Notes: generated from the sequence alone by a model not told the origin. A stretch of DNA of 48,391 bases from Desulfovibrio sp. Huiquan2017 (GCF_017351175.1 NZ_JAFMPN010000021.1:422-48812); one strand, 5' to 3'. Shown: positions 8,168-20,581, numbered from the stretch's first letter. Numbers and translations: made by a program.

Positions 8168-11100
8168 ATGGTGGAATTCACTAATCTTGACCAGTGCATG
8201 CGGCGTGTCTCCGAGCTTGAGGACGAGCTGGCGAGTGTGGAGCGGCGGTGGCGCGGCGCTCTTGAACACCTGCCCCGGATGGGCGTCGGCCTGGATCCGG
8301 AGGGACGGGTGGTTTCCGCCAACCGGTGTTTCCTCGAAGCAACCGGGTGGACCTTTGATGAGATACGCGGACAGGACTGGTTTGACCTGTTCCTGCCCGA
8401 GGACGCGCGCCGGGACGCCCGGGAAGTCTTTCTGGATATATTGGCCCGCCGGGAGATCGGGCCGCACTCCTGCCACACCGATGAAATCTTCACCCGCGAC
8501 GGCCGGTTGCGGACTGTTTCCTGGTTCAGCATTCCGTCGTCCGTTCCGGGCGGCGGCGTGACCAGCCTGGGAGACGACCTGACGGTCCATGAGCCTTCCC
8601 GGCAGATCGGAATGCTGGACGAGGAGCGCCTCAACCTCGCTCTGGACGCTGCCAGGGGATTGGTCTGGGACCTGGATTGCGAAACCCGGCAGATTTTCGT
8701 CAGTCCGCAACTGACCTCCTTGTTGGGCTATGGGCTGGACGCCGCGCCGGATTCCGTCGAGGGCTGGCTGGAGTTGGTGCACCCCGATGACCAATCCGGA
8801 ATCGAAGCGGCCCTGTGGGAAGCGGCGAAGCGCCGGGATGCTTTTGAGGGCGAAATGCGCATCCGGACCAGCGACGGGAGCTGGAAGTGGATTCTGATCC
8901 GGGGCAAGATGGTCGCGTCCGCCGGCGGCGAAGGCTCGGCCCGTATGGTCGGAACCCTTCAGGACATCCACGCCCGCAAGACCGCCGAGGAGGAATTGCG
9001 CCGGGCCAAGATGGCCGCCGATCTGGCCAACAGCGCACTGAAGCTCAATATGGCCCATTTGCGCACCCTCATGGAAACCATGCCGGAGCTGGTCTGGGTC
9101 AAGGACGAGAATGGCGTATTCCTTTTCTGCAACCATCGCTTCGAGCGTCTTTACGGGGCCAGGGAAGCGGACATCGTCGGGCGCACGGACTACGATTTCG
9201 TGGACGCCGACCAGGCGGACGCCTTTCGGGCCCACGATCTGCGGGCCATGACCTCGGGCAAGCCGTGCATCAACGAGGAGCTGGTCACCTACAGCGACGA
9301 CGGCCACGAGGAGTACCTGGAGACCATCAAAACGCCGCTGTACGACGATGACGGCGAGCTTCTCGGTGTGCTCGGCGTGGCCCGCGACATCACCGAACGC
9401 AAGCGCATCGCCGACGATCTCAAGGAGAGCGAGCTGCGCTTCAAGGTCTTGCATAACGCCTCCTTCGGGGGCATCGCCATCCACGACGGGGGCATCCTGC
9501 TCGACTGCAACCAGGGCCTCTCGGACATTACCGGCTATTCCCAAGAGGAACTCGTCGGCATGGACGGTCTTGATCTCGTGGCCGAACCCATGCGCGCCGA
9601 GGTCCGGGAGAAAATTCGTGCGCAGTACAACCGCCCCTACGAAACCGTGGGGCTGCGCAAGGACGGCTCCGAATATCCCCTCCGCGTCGCGGCCAAGAGC
9701 ATTCCCCACAAAGGCTGTTCGGTTCGGGTGGTGGAGTTCAGGGACATCACCGAGCGCAAGCGGGCCGAAAACGAGCTCAAGGACAGTGAACGCCGCCACC
9801 GGGTCATTTTCGAGAATTCGCCGCTGGGCATGATCCGTTTCGGCCGGGACGGGCGCATTCTGGATTGCAACGACCGCTCCGTGGAGATGATTGGCACCTG
9901 CCGGGAACAGCTCATCGGTTTCTCCATGCTGTACGAAAGCAACAGGGACATGTGCCGGGCATTGACCAGGGCCATATCGGGCCATCCGTCCTCTTACGAG
10001 GATTATTACAGGTCCGAGGTTGGCCAACGGGAGGCCTTCCTGCATGTCCAGTTCAACCCGGTCAACCCGGGCCAGTCGCCCACCGAGGTCATCGCCACCC
10101 TGGAGGACTTCAGCGAGCGCAAGCTGGACCAGGACGCCCTGCGCCGGGCCAAGGAGCAGGCCGAGGCCTTCAGCCGCTCCAAGACGGAGTTTTTGACCAA
10201 CATGAGCCACGAGATCCGGACCCCGCTCAACGGGATCATGGGCATGCTCCAGCTCATGCAGTCCACGGGGCTGACCCCGGAACAGGGCGAGTACTCCGGG
10301 GCCGCCCTTCAATCTGCGCGGCGTCTGATGAATCTGTTGACCGATATCCTGGACCTGTCCCGGGTGGAGGCGGGCAAGCTGGTGGTGCGCAACGCCCCCT
10401 TCGACCTGGTGGAAACGTGCGAGCAGGTCTGTGACCTGTTCAAGCTGACCTCGTCCCAGTCCGGGGTCGCGCTGGGCTGCGAACAGGGCGAGAACGTCCC
10501 GCGCCGTGTGGTCGGGGACGCCGTTCGGTTGCAACAGGTTCTGACCAACCTCCTCGGCAACGCCTTCAAGTTCACCGCCGAGGGCCGCGTCGTCCTGGCC
10601 GCGCACCGGCTGCAGGACTCGCCGTCGGACGATTACCGCATTCTCTTTTCCGTGGCCGACACCGGAGAGGGCATCCCGGACGGGAAGGTCGGCACCCTGT
10701 TCGACGCCTTCACCCAGGTCAGCGAGGGGTACACGAAGCGGCACCAGGGGGCCGGGCTGGGATTGTCCATCTGCCGGAACCTGATCGACCTCATGGGCGG
10801 GACCCTGGCCATCGAGAGCAAGGAGGGACGGGGAACCACCCTGTATGTCTCCCTGCCCTTCGGGAAGGGAGACGAGACCGCGCCCGCCGTCGTCCCTCCT
10901 CAGTCGCGCACCGGGATAGTCCTGGAACCGCTGTCCATCCTCCTGGCCGAGGACGAGCGGGTCAACAGCCTGGTCATGCGGCGCGTCCTGGAAAAGGGCG
11001 GGCACAGGGTCGTCGTCGTGGAGAACGGGGCTCAGGTCTTGGAAACCTTGAGGAGCGCGTCCTTCGATGTGATCCTCATGGACATCCAGATGCCGGTCTT

Positions 11101-11311
11101 GGACGGGGTTGAGACCGCCCGGGCCATCCGGGCCGGGAAAGCCGGAGCGGACCGGGCCGATATCCCCCTCGTGGCCGTGACCGCCTACGCCATGGTCGGG
11201 GACCGCGAGAAATTCATCGAGGCGGGCATGGACGGATACGTGGTTAAGCCCGTTGAAGTGGAGAAGCTGGAGCAAGCCCTGGCGGAGGCATGCCCGTGGA
11301 GCGTCCGGTGA
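8168..11311 (+). CDS. Hybrid sensor histidine kinase with five PAS domains and REC
   Basis: About 1047 aa, with no membrane segment, so probably cytoplasmic. Five successive PAS-type units can be recognised by their ends (for example ARDITERKR and [10 protein letters not shown]), beginning near residues 20, 150, 285, 415 and 525. Then come HisKA with [11 protein letters not shown] (H681), an HATPase_c domain with DTGEGIPDG and GAGLGLSI, and a C-terminal receiver domain with the phospho-acceptor in ILMDIQMP (D972) and a KPVEVEKLE end. The start is uncertain: ATG at 8168 follows GGAGGA too closely, GTG at 8171 or ATG at 8198 are alternatives, and an upstream GTG at 8105 lacks a binding site. 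It overlaps the TorT-like gene by 22 bases, suggesting a TorT-TorS-like sensing pair. Confidence 0.88.
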   Translation: MVEFTNLDQCMRRVSELEDELASVERRWRGALEHLPRMGVGLDPEGRVVSANRCFLEATGWTFDEIRGQDWFDLFLPEDARRDAREVFLDILARREIGPHSCHTDEIFTRDGRLRTVSWFSIPSSVPGGGVTSLGDDLTVHEPSRQIGMLDEERLNLALDAARGLVWDLDCETRQIFVSPQLTSLLGYGLDAAPDSVEGWLELVHPDDQSGIEAALWEAAKRRDAFEGEMRIRTSDGSWKWILIRGKMVASAGGEGSARMVGTLQDIHARKTAEEELRRAKMAADLANSALKLNMAHLRTLMETMPELVWVKDENGVFLFCNHRFERLYGAREADIVGRTDYDFVDADQADAFRAHDLRAMTSGKPCINEELVTYSDDGHEEYLETIKTPLYDDDGELLGVLGVARDITERKRIADDLKESELRFKVLHNASFGGIAIHDGGILLDCNQGLSDITGYSQEELVGMDGLDLVAEPMRAEVREKIRAQYNRPYETVGLRKDGSEYPLRVAAKSIPHKGCSVRVVEFRDITERKRAENELKDSERRHRVIFENSPLGMIRFGRDGRILDCNDRSVEMIGTCREQLIGFSMLYESNRDMCRALTRAISGHPSSYEDYYRSEVGQREAFLHVQFNPVNPGQSPTEVIATLEDFSERKLDQDALRRAKEQAEAFSRSKTEFLTNMSHEIRTPLNGIMGMLQLMQSTGLTPEQGEYSGAALQSARRLMNLLTDILDLSRVEAGKLVVRNAPFDLVETCEQVCDLFKLTSSQSGVALGCEQGENVPRRVVGDAVRLQQVLTNLLGNAFKFTAEGRVVLAAHRLQDSPSDDYRILFSVADTGEGIPDGKVGTLFDAFTQVSEGYTKRHQGAGLGLSICRNLIDLMGGTLAIESKEGRGTTLYVSLPFGKGDETAPAVVPPQSRTGIVLEPLSILLAEDERVNSLVMRRVLEKGGHRVVVVENGAQVLETLRSASFDVILMDIQMPVLDGVETARAIRAGKAGADRADIPLVAVTAYAMVGDREKFIEAGMDGYVVKPVEVEKLEQALAEACPWSVR

Positions 11312-12477
11312 TCAGGCGGCGGCCTCGGGCCCTTGTCGTCTTGTTCCGGGCGGGCATCCTGGCGTTGTTCACACTTTGGGCGGCCGTCCCGTCCCCGGCG
11401 GCGGACGATGCGGCCCCCTGGTGGCCCATCCCGGTCAAGAGCTATTACGGCATCTACGATCCGGGGAGCAAGCGGCCCGGCCAGGCCTCGGTCAGCCTCA
11501 ACCGACCCAAGCTCGAAGAGTGGGCTCCGCCGAGGCGCCCTTCGGGGCGCTATACCGTGGGCGTGTGCGTGCCGCATTTCAAGGATCCCTACTGGGACGT
11601 CGTGAACTACGGGATCATGGACGAAGCCCGGCGGCTCGGCGTCGGCGTGCGCATGACCATGGCCGGGGGGTACGACCTGGGGGACGTTCAGGTGGAGCAC
11701 CTGCGCGGACATCTCAAGGACGGGGTGGACGGCGTGATCCTGGCGGCCGTGGACTACGAAGGCGGCGCTTCGGTCATCGCCGAACTGCGCGAGGCGGGCA
11801 TCCCGGTGGTCGAGGTGGTCAACGATATCCTGGCCCCGGCCGTGTCCGCCAAGGTCCTGGTTTCCTTCCATGAAGTCGGCTACCTCGTGGGCGAATACGT
11901 GGCCGGACACGCCGAAAAGGCCGGGCTGAGTACGGTGCGCATCGCTTTTTTCCCCGGCCCGCGCAATGCGGGTTGGGCCCCGGAAACGCTGGACGGATTC
12001 ATGGAAGCCATGGACCGTTACCCGGGGCGGGTGGACATGGTGGACGTGGCCTGGGGGGACACCGGGAGCGCGGAACAAGCCGGGCTGTTGCGCCGGACTC
12101 TGGGCGAACATCCGGACGTGGATTACGTGGTCGGCAACGCCGTGGCCGTCGAGGCCGCGCCGGAGATCCTCCAGGAGCTGGGCCTGGCCGGCAGGGTTTC
12201 GGTGGTCGCGTCCTATCTCACGCCGCCCCTGTATGACCGCATCCGGGGCGGCGAGGTCCTGGCGGCGGCCGCCGACTTGAATCTCTACCAGGGACGCATG
12301 GCCATGGACATGATGGTCCGTATTTTCAACGGCGAGATTCCGGGCCGGGACTTCCCGTTCCGTTCCGGGCCGTTCATCCATATGGTCACCGCCGGAAACC
12401 TCAGGAACTATCCCGTCGAGCGACTGCTCGGACCGCACGGCTACCAGTCGGTTCTTTCCTTGGATCTGGAGGAATAA
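11290..12477 (+). CDS. TorT-like periplasmic ligand-binding protein
   Basis: 395 aa. An Arg-rich start and a hydrophobic stretch (about 14-36) ending PSPAADD look like an export signal. The mature protein opens with PWWPIPVKSYYG, typical of TorT, then has a periplasmic-binding-protein type I fold (GRYTVGVCVPHFKDPYWDVV, then VDGVILAAVDYEG and DYVVGNAVAVEAAPEIL). TorT binds TMAO in E. coli and presents it to the TorS kinase. Here it sits between two sensor kinases, overlapping the PAS hybrid kinase and four bases before the Cache kinase, so it probably feeds ligand information to one of them. It has about 50 more residues than E. coli TorT. The ligand is unknown. Confidence 0.8.
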   Translation: MPVERPVIRRRPRALVVLFRAGILALFTLWAAVPSPAADDAAPWWPIPVKSYYGIYDPGSKRPGQASVSLNRPKLEEWAPPRRPSGRYTVGVCVPHFKDPYWDVVNYGIMDEARRLGVGVRMTMAGGYDLGDVQVEHLRGHLKDGVDGVILAAVDYEGGASVIAELREAGIPVVEVVNDILAPAVSAKVLVSFHEVGYLVGEYVAGHAEKAGLSTVRIAFFPGPRNAGWAPETLDGFMEAMDRYPGRVDMVDVAWGDTGSAEQAGLLRRTLGEHPDVDYVVGNAVAVEAAPEILQELGLAGRVSVVASYLTPPLYDRIRGGEVLAAAADLNLYQGRMAMDMMVRIFNGEIPGRDFPFRSGPFIHMVTAGNLRNYPVERLLGPHGYQSVLSLDLEE

Positions 12478-12480
12478 GCT

Positions 12481-14426
12481 GTGTTTCACCTGGCCGACTC
12501 GCGAATACGGACCAAGCTCTACGTGGCCTATGCCGGAGCGTTTCTGGTCATTTTCCTGGTGGCCGGCGGCATCATCCACGCCCAGGTCAAGGACATCCTG
12601 CGCCGGGACATCGAGAAAGAGCTGACCCGAACCACCGAGGCCCTGCGCACCATGGTCCGTTCCTCGGTGGACATGGCCATCCGCAACTATATGCGGGCCG
12701 TGTCCGAGAAGTGCCTGGACGAGGCCCGGTATCTGCAACGTCAGGTCAAACGGGGGCGCCTGAGCGAGGCCCGGGCCAAGGCGCTGGCCCGGGACATCTT
12801 CCTGAGCCAGACCATCGGCCAGACCGGCCGGGTCTACTGCCTGGACAGCCAAGGGGTCATGGTCGTGCACCACAAGCACAGCTTGATCGGCGTGGACATG
12901 TCCGGCCTGGCCTTCGTGCGTGAGCAGATCCGGCGCAAGCAGGGGTATATGACCTATGACTGGAAGGAACCCCAGGAGAACCACAGTCGCGCCAAGGCTG
13001 TGTACATGACCTATTTCGAGCCGTGGGATTGGATCATCTCGGCCGCCTCCTATCGCGAGGAGTTCGTTCAGATGATCAACGTGGAGGACTTTCGCACGCG
13101 ATTCTTCGAACTGCGTTCAGGCAAGTCCGGTTATCCCTTCGTACTTGATTACGACGGCTACCTGCTCATCCACCCCTATCTGCGCGGGCTCCATTTTCGC
13201 GACTACGAGTCGCCTGGATTGCGCAATGTAGCCGAGCGCATCGTTACCGAGCGCAACGGGCATCTGGACTACCTGTGGCGCAATCCGGGGGAGGCCGGAT
13301 TGAAGAAGAAGGTGGTCTACTTCAAGGATATTCCCGAACTCGGCTGGGTGGTGGCCTCATCCAGCTACTACGAGGATTTCCAGAAGCCGCTCGACGCCAT
13401 CAGCTACGTCATGCTCACGGCCCTGGCCGTGGCTGTGCTGTTGATGATCCCGGTGTCCTTCGGCATCGGCGCGCTGATCACCCGGCCCCTCGACAAGCTT
13501 CAGGAGAATTTCGCCCGGGCGGCGGACGGCGATTTCTCCGTGCGCATGGAGCAGCACTCCCGCGACGAGCTGGGTTTGCTGGCGGGTTACTTCAACGCTT
13601 TCATGGAGCGGTTGACCGCCTACCGCAACGACCTGGAAAACGAGATCACCAACCGACGGGAGACCGAGAAGAAGCTCATCGCCATGGACCAGGCCAAGAC
13701 CATGTTTCTGGCCTCGGCCTCCCATGAGTTGCGCACGCCGTTGACCTCCATCATCGGCTTCCTGCGTCTTATGGAAAAGAATTTCCAGACTCGCTTCATG
13801 CCGGTGCTCGGCCCTCTGGATCCGGTGGGTCGCCATGCGCGCACCTTCGAGAAGAATCTGGGCATCGTCCGCCTGGAGGCGAACCGATTGGGCAGACTGG
13901 TCAACGATCTCCTGGACCTGAGCAAGATCGAGGCGGGGGACATGGGGTGGCGCGACAGCATCCTATCCGTGGACAGCGTCCTGCGCCGGGCGGGCGCGGC
14001 CTCGGCCGCCCTGGCCGAGGAGAAGCCGGGCGTCGAACTGGTGGTCGAGTCCCTGGCCGAGCCCATGGCCATTCTGGCCGACGCGGACAAGATCCACCAG
14101 GTGCTCATCAACCTGCTCAGCAATGCCTTCAAGAACACCGATGCGGGAAGCGTGACCCTGTCCGTCGTGAAGACGGAAGGGGACGTGACTTTTTCGGTTT
14201 GTGATACGGGCCGGGGCATTTCCGAGGACGAGCGGGAGAAGATATTCGACATCTTCTACCAGGGGCGGGACGCGAACAACCGCTCCACCCGGGTCTTCGG
14301 GACCGGGCTCGGACTGTCCATCTGCCGCAGGATCGTGGCCCATTACGGTAGTCGGCTGGAGGTGGATTCCGCGATAGGCAAGGGGAGTTGCTTCCATTTC
14401 ACCCTTCCCCTCGGGGAGCGGGAGGT

Positions 14427-14430
<4 letters not shown>
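12481..14430 (+). CDS. Cache-domain membrane sensor histidine kinase
   Basis: 649 aa with a GTG start; GGAGGA lies seven bases before it. TM1 is at about 15-33. A periplasmic region of about 270 residues holds a double-Cache type sensor: GQTGRVYCLDSQGVMVVHH and later GKSGYPFVLDYDGYLLIHP are two matching halves, each followed by an aromatic WxxxxxSYxEEF-like end. TM2 at about 305-330 is followed by HAMP, a coiled coil, HisKA with SASHELRTPLTS (H415) and HATPase_c with DTGRGISEDE and GTGLGLSI. There is no receiver domain, so a separate response regulator must exist. Its stop overlaps that of the opposing REC-kinase gene by four bases. Confidence 0.88.
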
Positions 14431-15632
<1,202 letters not shown>

Positions 15633-15733
15633 CTTGCGGCTCCATGGTTGCGAGGGCTCTATTTGGGTTACCGTATTTCGAATTTTGGAGCAAGGGACTC
15701 CGAAAGGTAATCCCACAGATGGACGCCTTTGGG

Positions 15734-16717
15734 TCACAGCCCCTTCTTGGGGTCGAAATCCTGGCCCAGGGCGGCCGGAGCTTCAATGGACCAGCCCTTT
15801 GAAAACGTCTTGAGGAAGGGGTGGCGGCGGACGAGGTCCTGAACCCAGCCCATGCGGCCCATATTCACGGCCAGCAGGGTCAGGATCATCATCGGGAAGG
15901 GAGCTACCTGGAATACCGGGGCCGGAATGGACGGGAAGATTTCCTGGAGATGGATGCCGGAGACCTGCAAGGCGGCGAAGAAGAACGCGCCGAGCGCGGC
16001 GCGTACCGGATGCCAGCCGCCGAAGATGACGATGGCCAGGGCGATCCAGCCCGCGCCTTCGCATCCCTGGGGCCGCCCCCAGCCCGGCTTCACGGCCAGG
16101 GAATAGGCACCGCCGGCCAGCCCTACCAGGGCGCCGCCCGCCAGACAGTAGTACAGCCGCACCAGCCGCACCCGGATGCCGCGTCCGAAGGCCGCGCGCG
16201 GGGATTCGCCCACTGCGCGCAGGCGCATGCCGCCCTCGGTGCGGTACATCCACCACCAACAGAACGCGACGGCCGCCAGGCTCAGGTAGACCACCGGCGA
16301 CTGGGAGCCGAAGATCAGGCCGACGAAGGGTGCGCCGGACATGCCGGGAATGGTCCACAGGCCGAGGTCCGGCCCGGGCTGGCGGGAAAAGTTGTGGCCC
16401 AGGAAGTAGGCCAGATCGCGCGAGAGCAGGGTCAGGATGAAGCCCACGGCCAGCTGGGACTGGCCCAGGTAGATGCCTATGACGCCGAGCACTCCCGCGA
16501 TGGCCGCGCCCACGGCCGCGCCCGCGGCCATGCCGAGCCACGGCGAGTTGAAGGTGACCGAACAGGCGAAGGCGGCCATGGCGGCCAGCAGGATGGAGCC
16601 GTCCAGGGAGAGATTGATGATCCCGGCCTTCTCGGTCAGGGTTTCGCCCAGGGTGGCCAGCACCAGGGGCGCTCCGGCCATCAGGATGGCCGCGATGGTC
16701 AGCGCGAACGTATCCAT
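15734..16717 (-). CDS. BMP-type nucleoside ABC transporter permease (NupQ-like)
   Basis: 327 aa, about nine hydrophobic helices. The start ILMAGAPLVLATLGETLTEKAGIINLSLDG is the signature of the second permease of the BmpA-linked (NupOPQ) family, which imports purine and pyrimidine nucleosides; the cytoplasmic RAVGESPRAAFGRGI is the coupling loop to the ATPase. The ATG immediately abuts the stop of the preceding permease gene, with GGAG inside that gene's end. It is the last gene of the four-gene importer operon. Confidence 0.85.
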   Translation of the reverse strand: MDTFALTIAAILMAGAPLVLATLGETLTEKAGIINLSLDGSILLAAMAAFACSVTFNSPWLGMAAGAAVGAAIAGVLGVIGIYLGQSQLAVGFILTLLSRDLAYFLGHNFSRQPGPDLGLWTIPGMSGAPFVGLIFGSQSPVVYLSLAAVAFCWWWMYRTEGGMRLRAVGESPRAAFGRGIRVRLVRLYYCLAGGALVGLAGGAYSLAVKPGWGRPQGCEGAGWIALAIVIFGGWHPVRAALGAFFFAALQVSGIHLQEIFPSIPAPVFQVAPFPMMILTLLAVNMGRMGWVQDLVRRHPFLKTFSKGWSIEAPAALGQDFDPKKGL

Positions 16718-17761
16718 CTAATCGTTCTCCTTCCGTTGTCTGAGCCACAGCCGCAGGCCCTGGACGATGAACAGGGACAGGACCATGACGCCCTGAATGA
16801 CGCCGGACAGGGAAGAGTCCAGGCCCAGTTGGAGCGGCAGTTGAATGGAGCCCACGTTGAGGATGGCGAAGAACAGGCAGATGAACGGCACGAGCGGCAG
16901 CCGGAACGAGGCCATCATGCCCACCAGCAGGGCGGTGTAGCCGTAGCCCGAAGAGATGTTCGGCAGCAGGCGGTGGTAGACGCTCAGGACCTGGGTGGCC
17001 CCGGCCAGACCGGCCAGGCCGCCGCAGAGCATGAAGGCCTGGAGCAGACGGCGGCGCGGCCCCAGAGCGAACAGGGTGGCCGCCTTGGGGTTTTCGCCCA
17101 CGGCGCGCATCTTGAGCCCCCACCGGGTGCGGTGAAGCAGGATATAGACCAGCAGGATGGCGGCGAAGGCCAGGACCAGCCCCGCCCAACTTACGGAAAG
17201 ATTGCCGAGCCGGGGCAGCCACAGCGAGATGTCCAGCGGCTTGGTCCCGGACATGGAGGCCACGCCGGGCCGTTTCCACGGTCCGAAGATGAGCCACAGG
17301 ATCACGCCCATGGCCACGAAGTTGAGCCCCAGGCCGGAAAAGATTTCATGGACCCGGCCGAAGACGCGCAACAGCCCGGAGAGCAGGGCCCACAGTGCGC
17401 CGCCCAGGACCGATGCGGCCAGGGCCAGGAGGATGACACCCGCTCCGCCGCCGCCTTCGAAGGGGCGCAGGGCCGCGGTGCAGAAGATGGCCCCCATGAT
17501 GATCTGGCCTTCGACGCCGATGTTCCAAAGCCGGGCCGTGAACGGGATGAGCAGCCCCACCGAGCACAAGGTCAGGGGAACCCAGCCCGCCAGTACGCGG
17601 CCGACCTTGGACCAGGAACTCAGGCCGCCCTTGAAGAGCACGTAGATCGTCTCGAAGGGCGGGGCCCCGGCGGGCAGAGCCACGATCACGGTCAGCACCA
17701 GGGCCAGTACCAGCGCCAGGGCGAGCCAGCCTATCTGGGTCAGGAAGGAGTCGCGGTTCAT
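16718..17761 (-). CDS. BMP-type nucleoside ABC transporter permease (NupP-like)
   Basis: 347 aa with about nine to ten hydrophobic helices. FTARLWNIGVEGQIIMGAIFCT and the coupling loop MRAVGENPKAATLFALG are typical of the first permease of this family. Paired with the NupQ-like protein it would form the membrane channel of the importer. Its ATG overlaps the stop of the ATPase gene as ATGA, so the genes are translationally coupled. Confidence 0.85.
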   Translation of the reverse strand: MNRDSFLTQIGWLALALVLALVLTVIVALPAGAPPFETIYVLFKGGLSSWSKVGRVLAGWVPLTLCSVGLLIPFTARLWNIGVEGQIIMGAIFCTAALRPFEGGGGAGVILLALAASVLGGALWALLSGLLRVFGRVHEIFSGLGLNFVAMGVILWLIFGPWKRPGVASMSGTKPLDISLWLPRLGNLSVSWAGLVLAFAAILLVYILLHRTRWGLKMRAVGENPKAATLFALGPRRRLLQAFMLCGGLAGLAGATQVLSVYHRLLPNISSGYGYTALLVGMMASFRLPLVPFICLFFAILNVGSIQLPLQLGLDSSLSGVIQGVMVLSLFIVQGLRLWLRQRKEND

Positions 17762-19236
17762 GCCCGTTTCTCCTTGATTTCGTCGTAGCGCTTGCCGGCC
17801 ATGAGCGCGCCGACAACTTCCATGGAGATGTCCTCGCCTTCGACTATGGCGGCCAGGGTCCGATCGTAGAAAACGATGACCCGGTGGCTGTGTTCAAGCA
17901 CCTCTTCCAGGTCCGGGGAAAAGAAGATCAACGTGGCCCCGGCCGCGCAACGCCGCTTCAAGTGGTTCCAGACCTGGCGGGCCGAGCCCGCATCCAGGCC
18001 GCGCGTGGGGTGCTCCATGAGCAGGAGCTTGGTCTTGTCCGGGATGAGCGAGAGCAGCAGCCGCTGCTGGTTGCCGCCGGACAGCTCCACGGCGTGGGTG
18101 TCCGGGTGGGCCTGGAGGTTGAATTTGTCCACGCATTGGGAGCGGTAGAAATCGGTCAGGTCGCCGTCCCGGTCCGGGAAGGCCAGGGTGATGTGCTCCA
18201 TGAGATTCAGGTCCGGGAACAGGGCCAGGCCCAGCCGATCGGCGGGCACGAATTGGACCCCGGCCTTGCGCAGGGCGCGGAAATCGTTGGCGGCGAAGCG
18301 GGTTCCGTCCAGATCGAAGGCGCCGCCGGGCATGCGGTCCAGGCCGCACAGGCCTCGCAGGAACAGTTCCTGGCCCGAGCCGTCGAGCCCGGCCAGGCCG
18401 ATGCATTCGCCCGGGCGGGCCGTGAAATTCAGTCCGCCCATGGAGTATTTGGGCCCGGCGAAGAGCGCGTCGTGCATGACCAGGCGGGGCGTACCCGTGT
18501 CCGGGGGCAGGTCGGGCAGGGGTTCGATCTCGCCGTCGGCCGCTTCGCCGAACATGAGGTGGACCAACTCGTGCTCGTCGTAGGGCGGGTTCAGGGTGGA
18601 GACCAGCCGCCCCTGGCGCATGATGAAGATGGAATCGGCCATCTCGAAGGCCTCGGACAGCTTGTGGGTGACCAGGACGATGGTGTGTCCCTCTTCCCGG
18701 GCCAGGGTCATGAGCAGGTTGAAGAGGTCTTGCTTTTGTTCCGGCGTGATGCCGGTGGTCGGCTCGTCCAGGATCAGGGTGGTGGCCCCGAGGTCGAGCA
18801 GGCGCAGGAGTTCGAGCAACTGGCGTTCGCCCACGGTCAGGCTGGAGACGGGCTCGTCGGGCAGGAAACAGGCGTCCAGGCGAAAGGAGAGCTCGCCGAT
18901 GATATCGACCACTTCCCGTTTGCTGCGCTTGGGCGCGCCCAACTGGAAATTTTCCCATACGGGCATGGCCGGGAAGTCCAGCGGGTCCTGGTAGAGCATG
19001 CCCACGCCCATTTCCCGGGCCAGGGCCGGAGTCAGGTAGGTCATGGTCCGGCCGCCGATGACCAGCTCCCCGGAGGTGGGCCGGGTGTGCCCGGCGAGGA
19101 TGCGCATGAGCGTGGACTTGCCCGCGCCGTTTTCGCCGACCAGGGCATAGATGCGGCCGGGTTCGAGGGTCAGGCTGATGCCGTCGTTGGCCCGAACCCG
19201 GCCGTAGTGCTTATGTATGTCGCGGAGAACGATCAT
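17758..19236 (-). CDS. BMP-type nucleoside ABC transporter, double ATPase
   Basis: 492 aa with two nucleotide-binding domains in one chain. The first has a good Walker A (GENGAGKST, 34-42), an altered signature TVGERQLLELLRLL, and Walker B LILDEPTTG. The second has a degenerate P-loop (GLDGSGQE), a good signature LSGGNQQRLLLS and LLLMEHPTRGLD. This asymmetry is usual for the sugar/nucleoside tandem ATPases. It energises the two permeases encoded downstream and begins two bases after the binding-protein stop. Confidence 0.88.
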   Translation of the reverse strand: MIVLRDIHKHYGRVRANDGISLTLEPGRIYALVGENGAGKSTLMRILAGHTRPTSGELVIGGRTMTYLTPALAREMGVGMLYQDPLDFPAMPVWENFQLGAPKRSKREVVDIIGELSFRLDACFLPDEPVSSLTVGERQLLELLRLLDLGATTLILDEPTTGITPEQKQDLFNLLMTLAREEGHTIVLVTHKLSEAFEMADSIFIMRQGRLVSTLNPPYDEHELVHLMFGEAADGEIEPLPDLPPDTGTPRLVMHDALFAGPKYSMGGLNFTARPGECIGLAGLDGSGQELFLRGLCGLDRMPGGAFDLDGTRFAANDFRALRKAGVQFVPADRLGLALFPDLNLMEHITLAFPDRDGDLTDFYRSQCVDKFNLQAHPDTHAVELSGGNQQRLLLSLIPDKTKLLLMEHPTRGLDAGSARQVWNHLKRRCAAGATLIFFSPDLEEVLEHSHRVIVFYDRTLAAIVEGEDISMEVVGALMAGKRYDEIKEKRA

Positions 19237-19238
19237 CC

Positions 19239-20414
19239 CTATTCGGGGGAGGACAGCCCTTCCATGCCCTCAAGCAGTTGCTGCATGTACCAGATCTGCT
19301 TGTCGGTGGCCTGTTCCCCGGCCTTCAGGAACGGGGTGCCATCCTGGTAGTTGAGCGGGCCGGTGAAGAGGTTCACCTTGCCGGAGCCGAGCTTGGCGAT
19401 GAAGGCGTCCAGAGCGGCCTTGACCTCGGGGGTCACGCCCGGGCCGGGCAGGAAGCCCACCGGGGATTTGTCCGAAGCATTGTAGTCGGCCCAGTAGGGG
19501 GCGTCCCATTCGAAGCCGGGCTTGTACGTCCCGGCGGCCACGGACTCGGCCAGCTTCAGGAAACCCGGACCCCAGTTGAAGTAGGGCACGCCGAGGCATA
19601 TGTCGCCCTGGCCTTCGCAGGCCTTCTCGTAGTCGTAGGGCAGGGCCCAGACCTTCTTGCCCGCGTCGGCGCGCTGCTTGGCGACGACCACGTTGTCCGG
19701 GGTGTCGATGCCGGAGATGACCACGTCGTAACCGGAGTCATACAGGGAACCGGCCACCTGGGTGGGGTCGGCGGTCACGCCGGGAATATTGAACCAGAAA
19801 CCGATCCACTTGACGTTGAAAGTCAGGTCCTTGGCGTCCTTGCCGCGTACTTCGGTCCAGGCGTAGCGCGCGCCCAGGTAAGCCGCGGACATGAGGCGGC
19901 GGGTCTCCTCGTTGATCAGCGGGCCGACCACACCGATCTTGCCGGTCTGGGTCGTCATGGCCGCCGTGAATCCGGCGAGCATTTTGGAATAGATCATCTT
20001 GCTGAACAGGTTGCCCAGGTTGGCCGGGGCGTTGCCGGTCCAGGCGGCGTCGCCGGACACGTGCACGAACATTTTATCGGGGTGCTGGGAGGCGGCTTCG
20101 ATAATGCCGTCCTTCATGTCGTCGGAACCGGCGATGATCAGGTCCGCGCCCTTTTCGATCAGGTCGTCAACCACCTGCGGGATGGTCAGGCCGGGCCGGT
20201 CGGCCGGGTTGACCTTGTCCAGGTAGATCAGCTTGGAGCCGGGCATGTGGGCTTCGACGTACTTGCCGCCCTCGTGCTGGGCCTGGCTGTAGCCCTTGTC
20301 GTTGTAAGGTCCGACCAGAATCAGGCCGATGGTTAAGTCTTTGGCGAAGGCCAGCCCTGACATGAGCAGGAGCGCGCTCAGGGCCAGGGCGGACAGCATG
20401 GTGATACGTTTCAT
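19239..20414 (-). CDS. BMP family nucleoside-binding protein
   Basis: 391 aa. Residues 1-24 form a signal peptide ending GLAFA before KDLTIG. The sequence follows the BmpA/Med pattern: LILVGPYNDKGYSQAQHEG at the start, then DLIIAGSDDMKDGI, GNLFSKMIYSKMLAG and YDVVISGIDTPDNV. It is the periplasmic receptor of the importer and the first gene of the operon, which is the usual order. GGAGGAGAGAGG precedes the ATG at 20414; a longer in-frame reading upstream is rejected because it lacks a signal peptide. The family binds purine nucleosides in characterised cases; the exact ligand is not known here. Confidence 0.87.
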   Translation of the reverse strand: MKRITMLSALALSALLLMSGLAFAKDLTIGLILVGPYNDKGYSQAQHEGGKYVEAHMPGSKLIYLDKVNPADRPGLTIPQVVDDLIEKGADLIIAGSDDMKDGIIEAASQHPDKMFVHVSGDAAWTGNAPANLGNLFSKMIYSKMLAGFTAAMTTQTGKIGVVGPLINEETRRLMSAAYLGARYAWTEVRGKDAKDLTFNVKWIGFWFNIPGVTADPTQVAGSLYDSGYDVVISGIDTPDNVVVAKQRADAGKKVWALPYDYEKACEGQGDICLGVPYFNWGPGFLKLAESVAAGTYKPGFEWDAPYWADYNASDKSPVGFLPGPGVTPEVKAALDAFIAKLGSGKVNLFTGPLNYQDGTPFLKAGEQATDKQIWYMQQLLEGMEGLSSPE

Positions 20415-20550
20415 CCTCTCTCCTCCAGATTCGGTGCCCGCCCGTGACGGTGCGCGGCAGGGTGCTGCGGGCTGTTGTTGTGGCGCGGCCCTGGGTGGGG
20501 CCCGCAAAAAAACGGCGGGATCGGTGTATCCGACGCTTCCGCAAAAGTCT

Positions 20551-20581
20551 ATTCTTGGATTAGAAGTCGGGGTTGTGTCAA
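20551..20581 (-). promoter_or_regulatory. Weak candidate promoter for the BMP importer operon
   Basis: On the minus strand a perfect TTGACA (20576-20581) is followed after 19 bases by AAGAAT (20551-20556). The spacer is longer than ideal. The rest of the gap 20415-20799 contains a short tandem repeat and the greA leader; no purine-riboswitch-like core was recognised. Confidence 0.3.

Noticed and set aside
6137..11275. A 5.1 kb open frame on the minus strand (about 1700 codons)
   Set aside because: Only its end (6137-7972) is a real transporter gene; the rest is antisense to the PAS hybrid kinase, whose domains are unmistakable. Long shadow frames are common in high-GC DNA.
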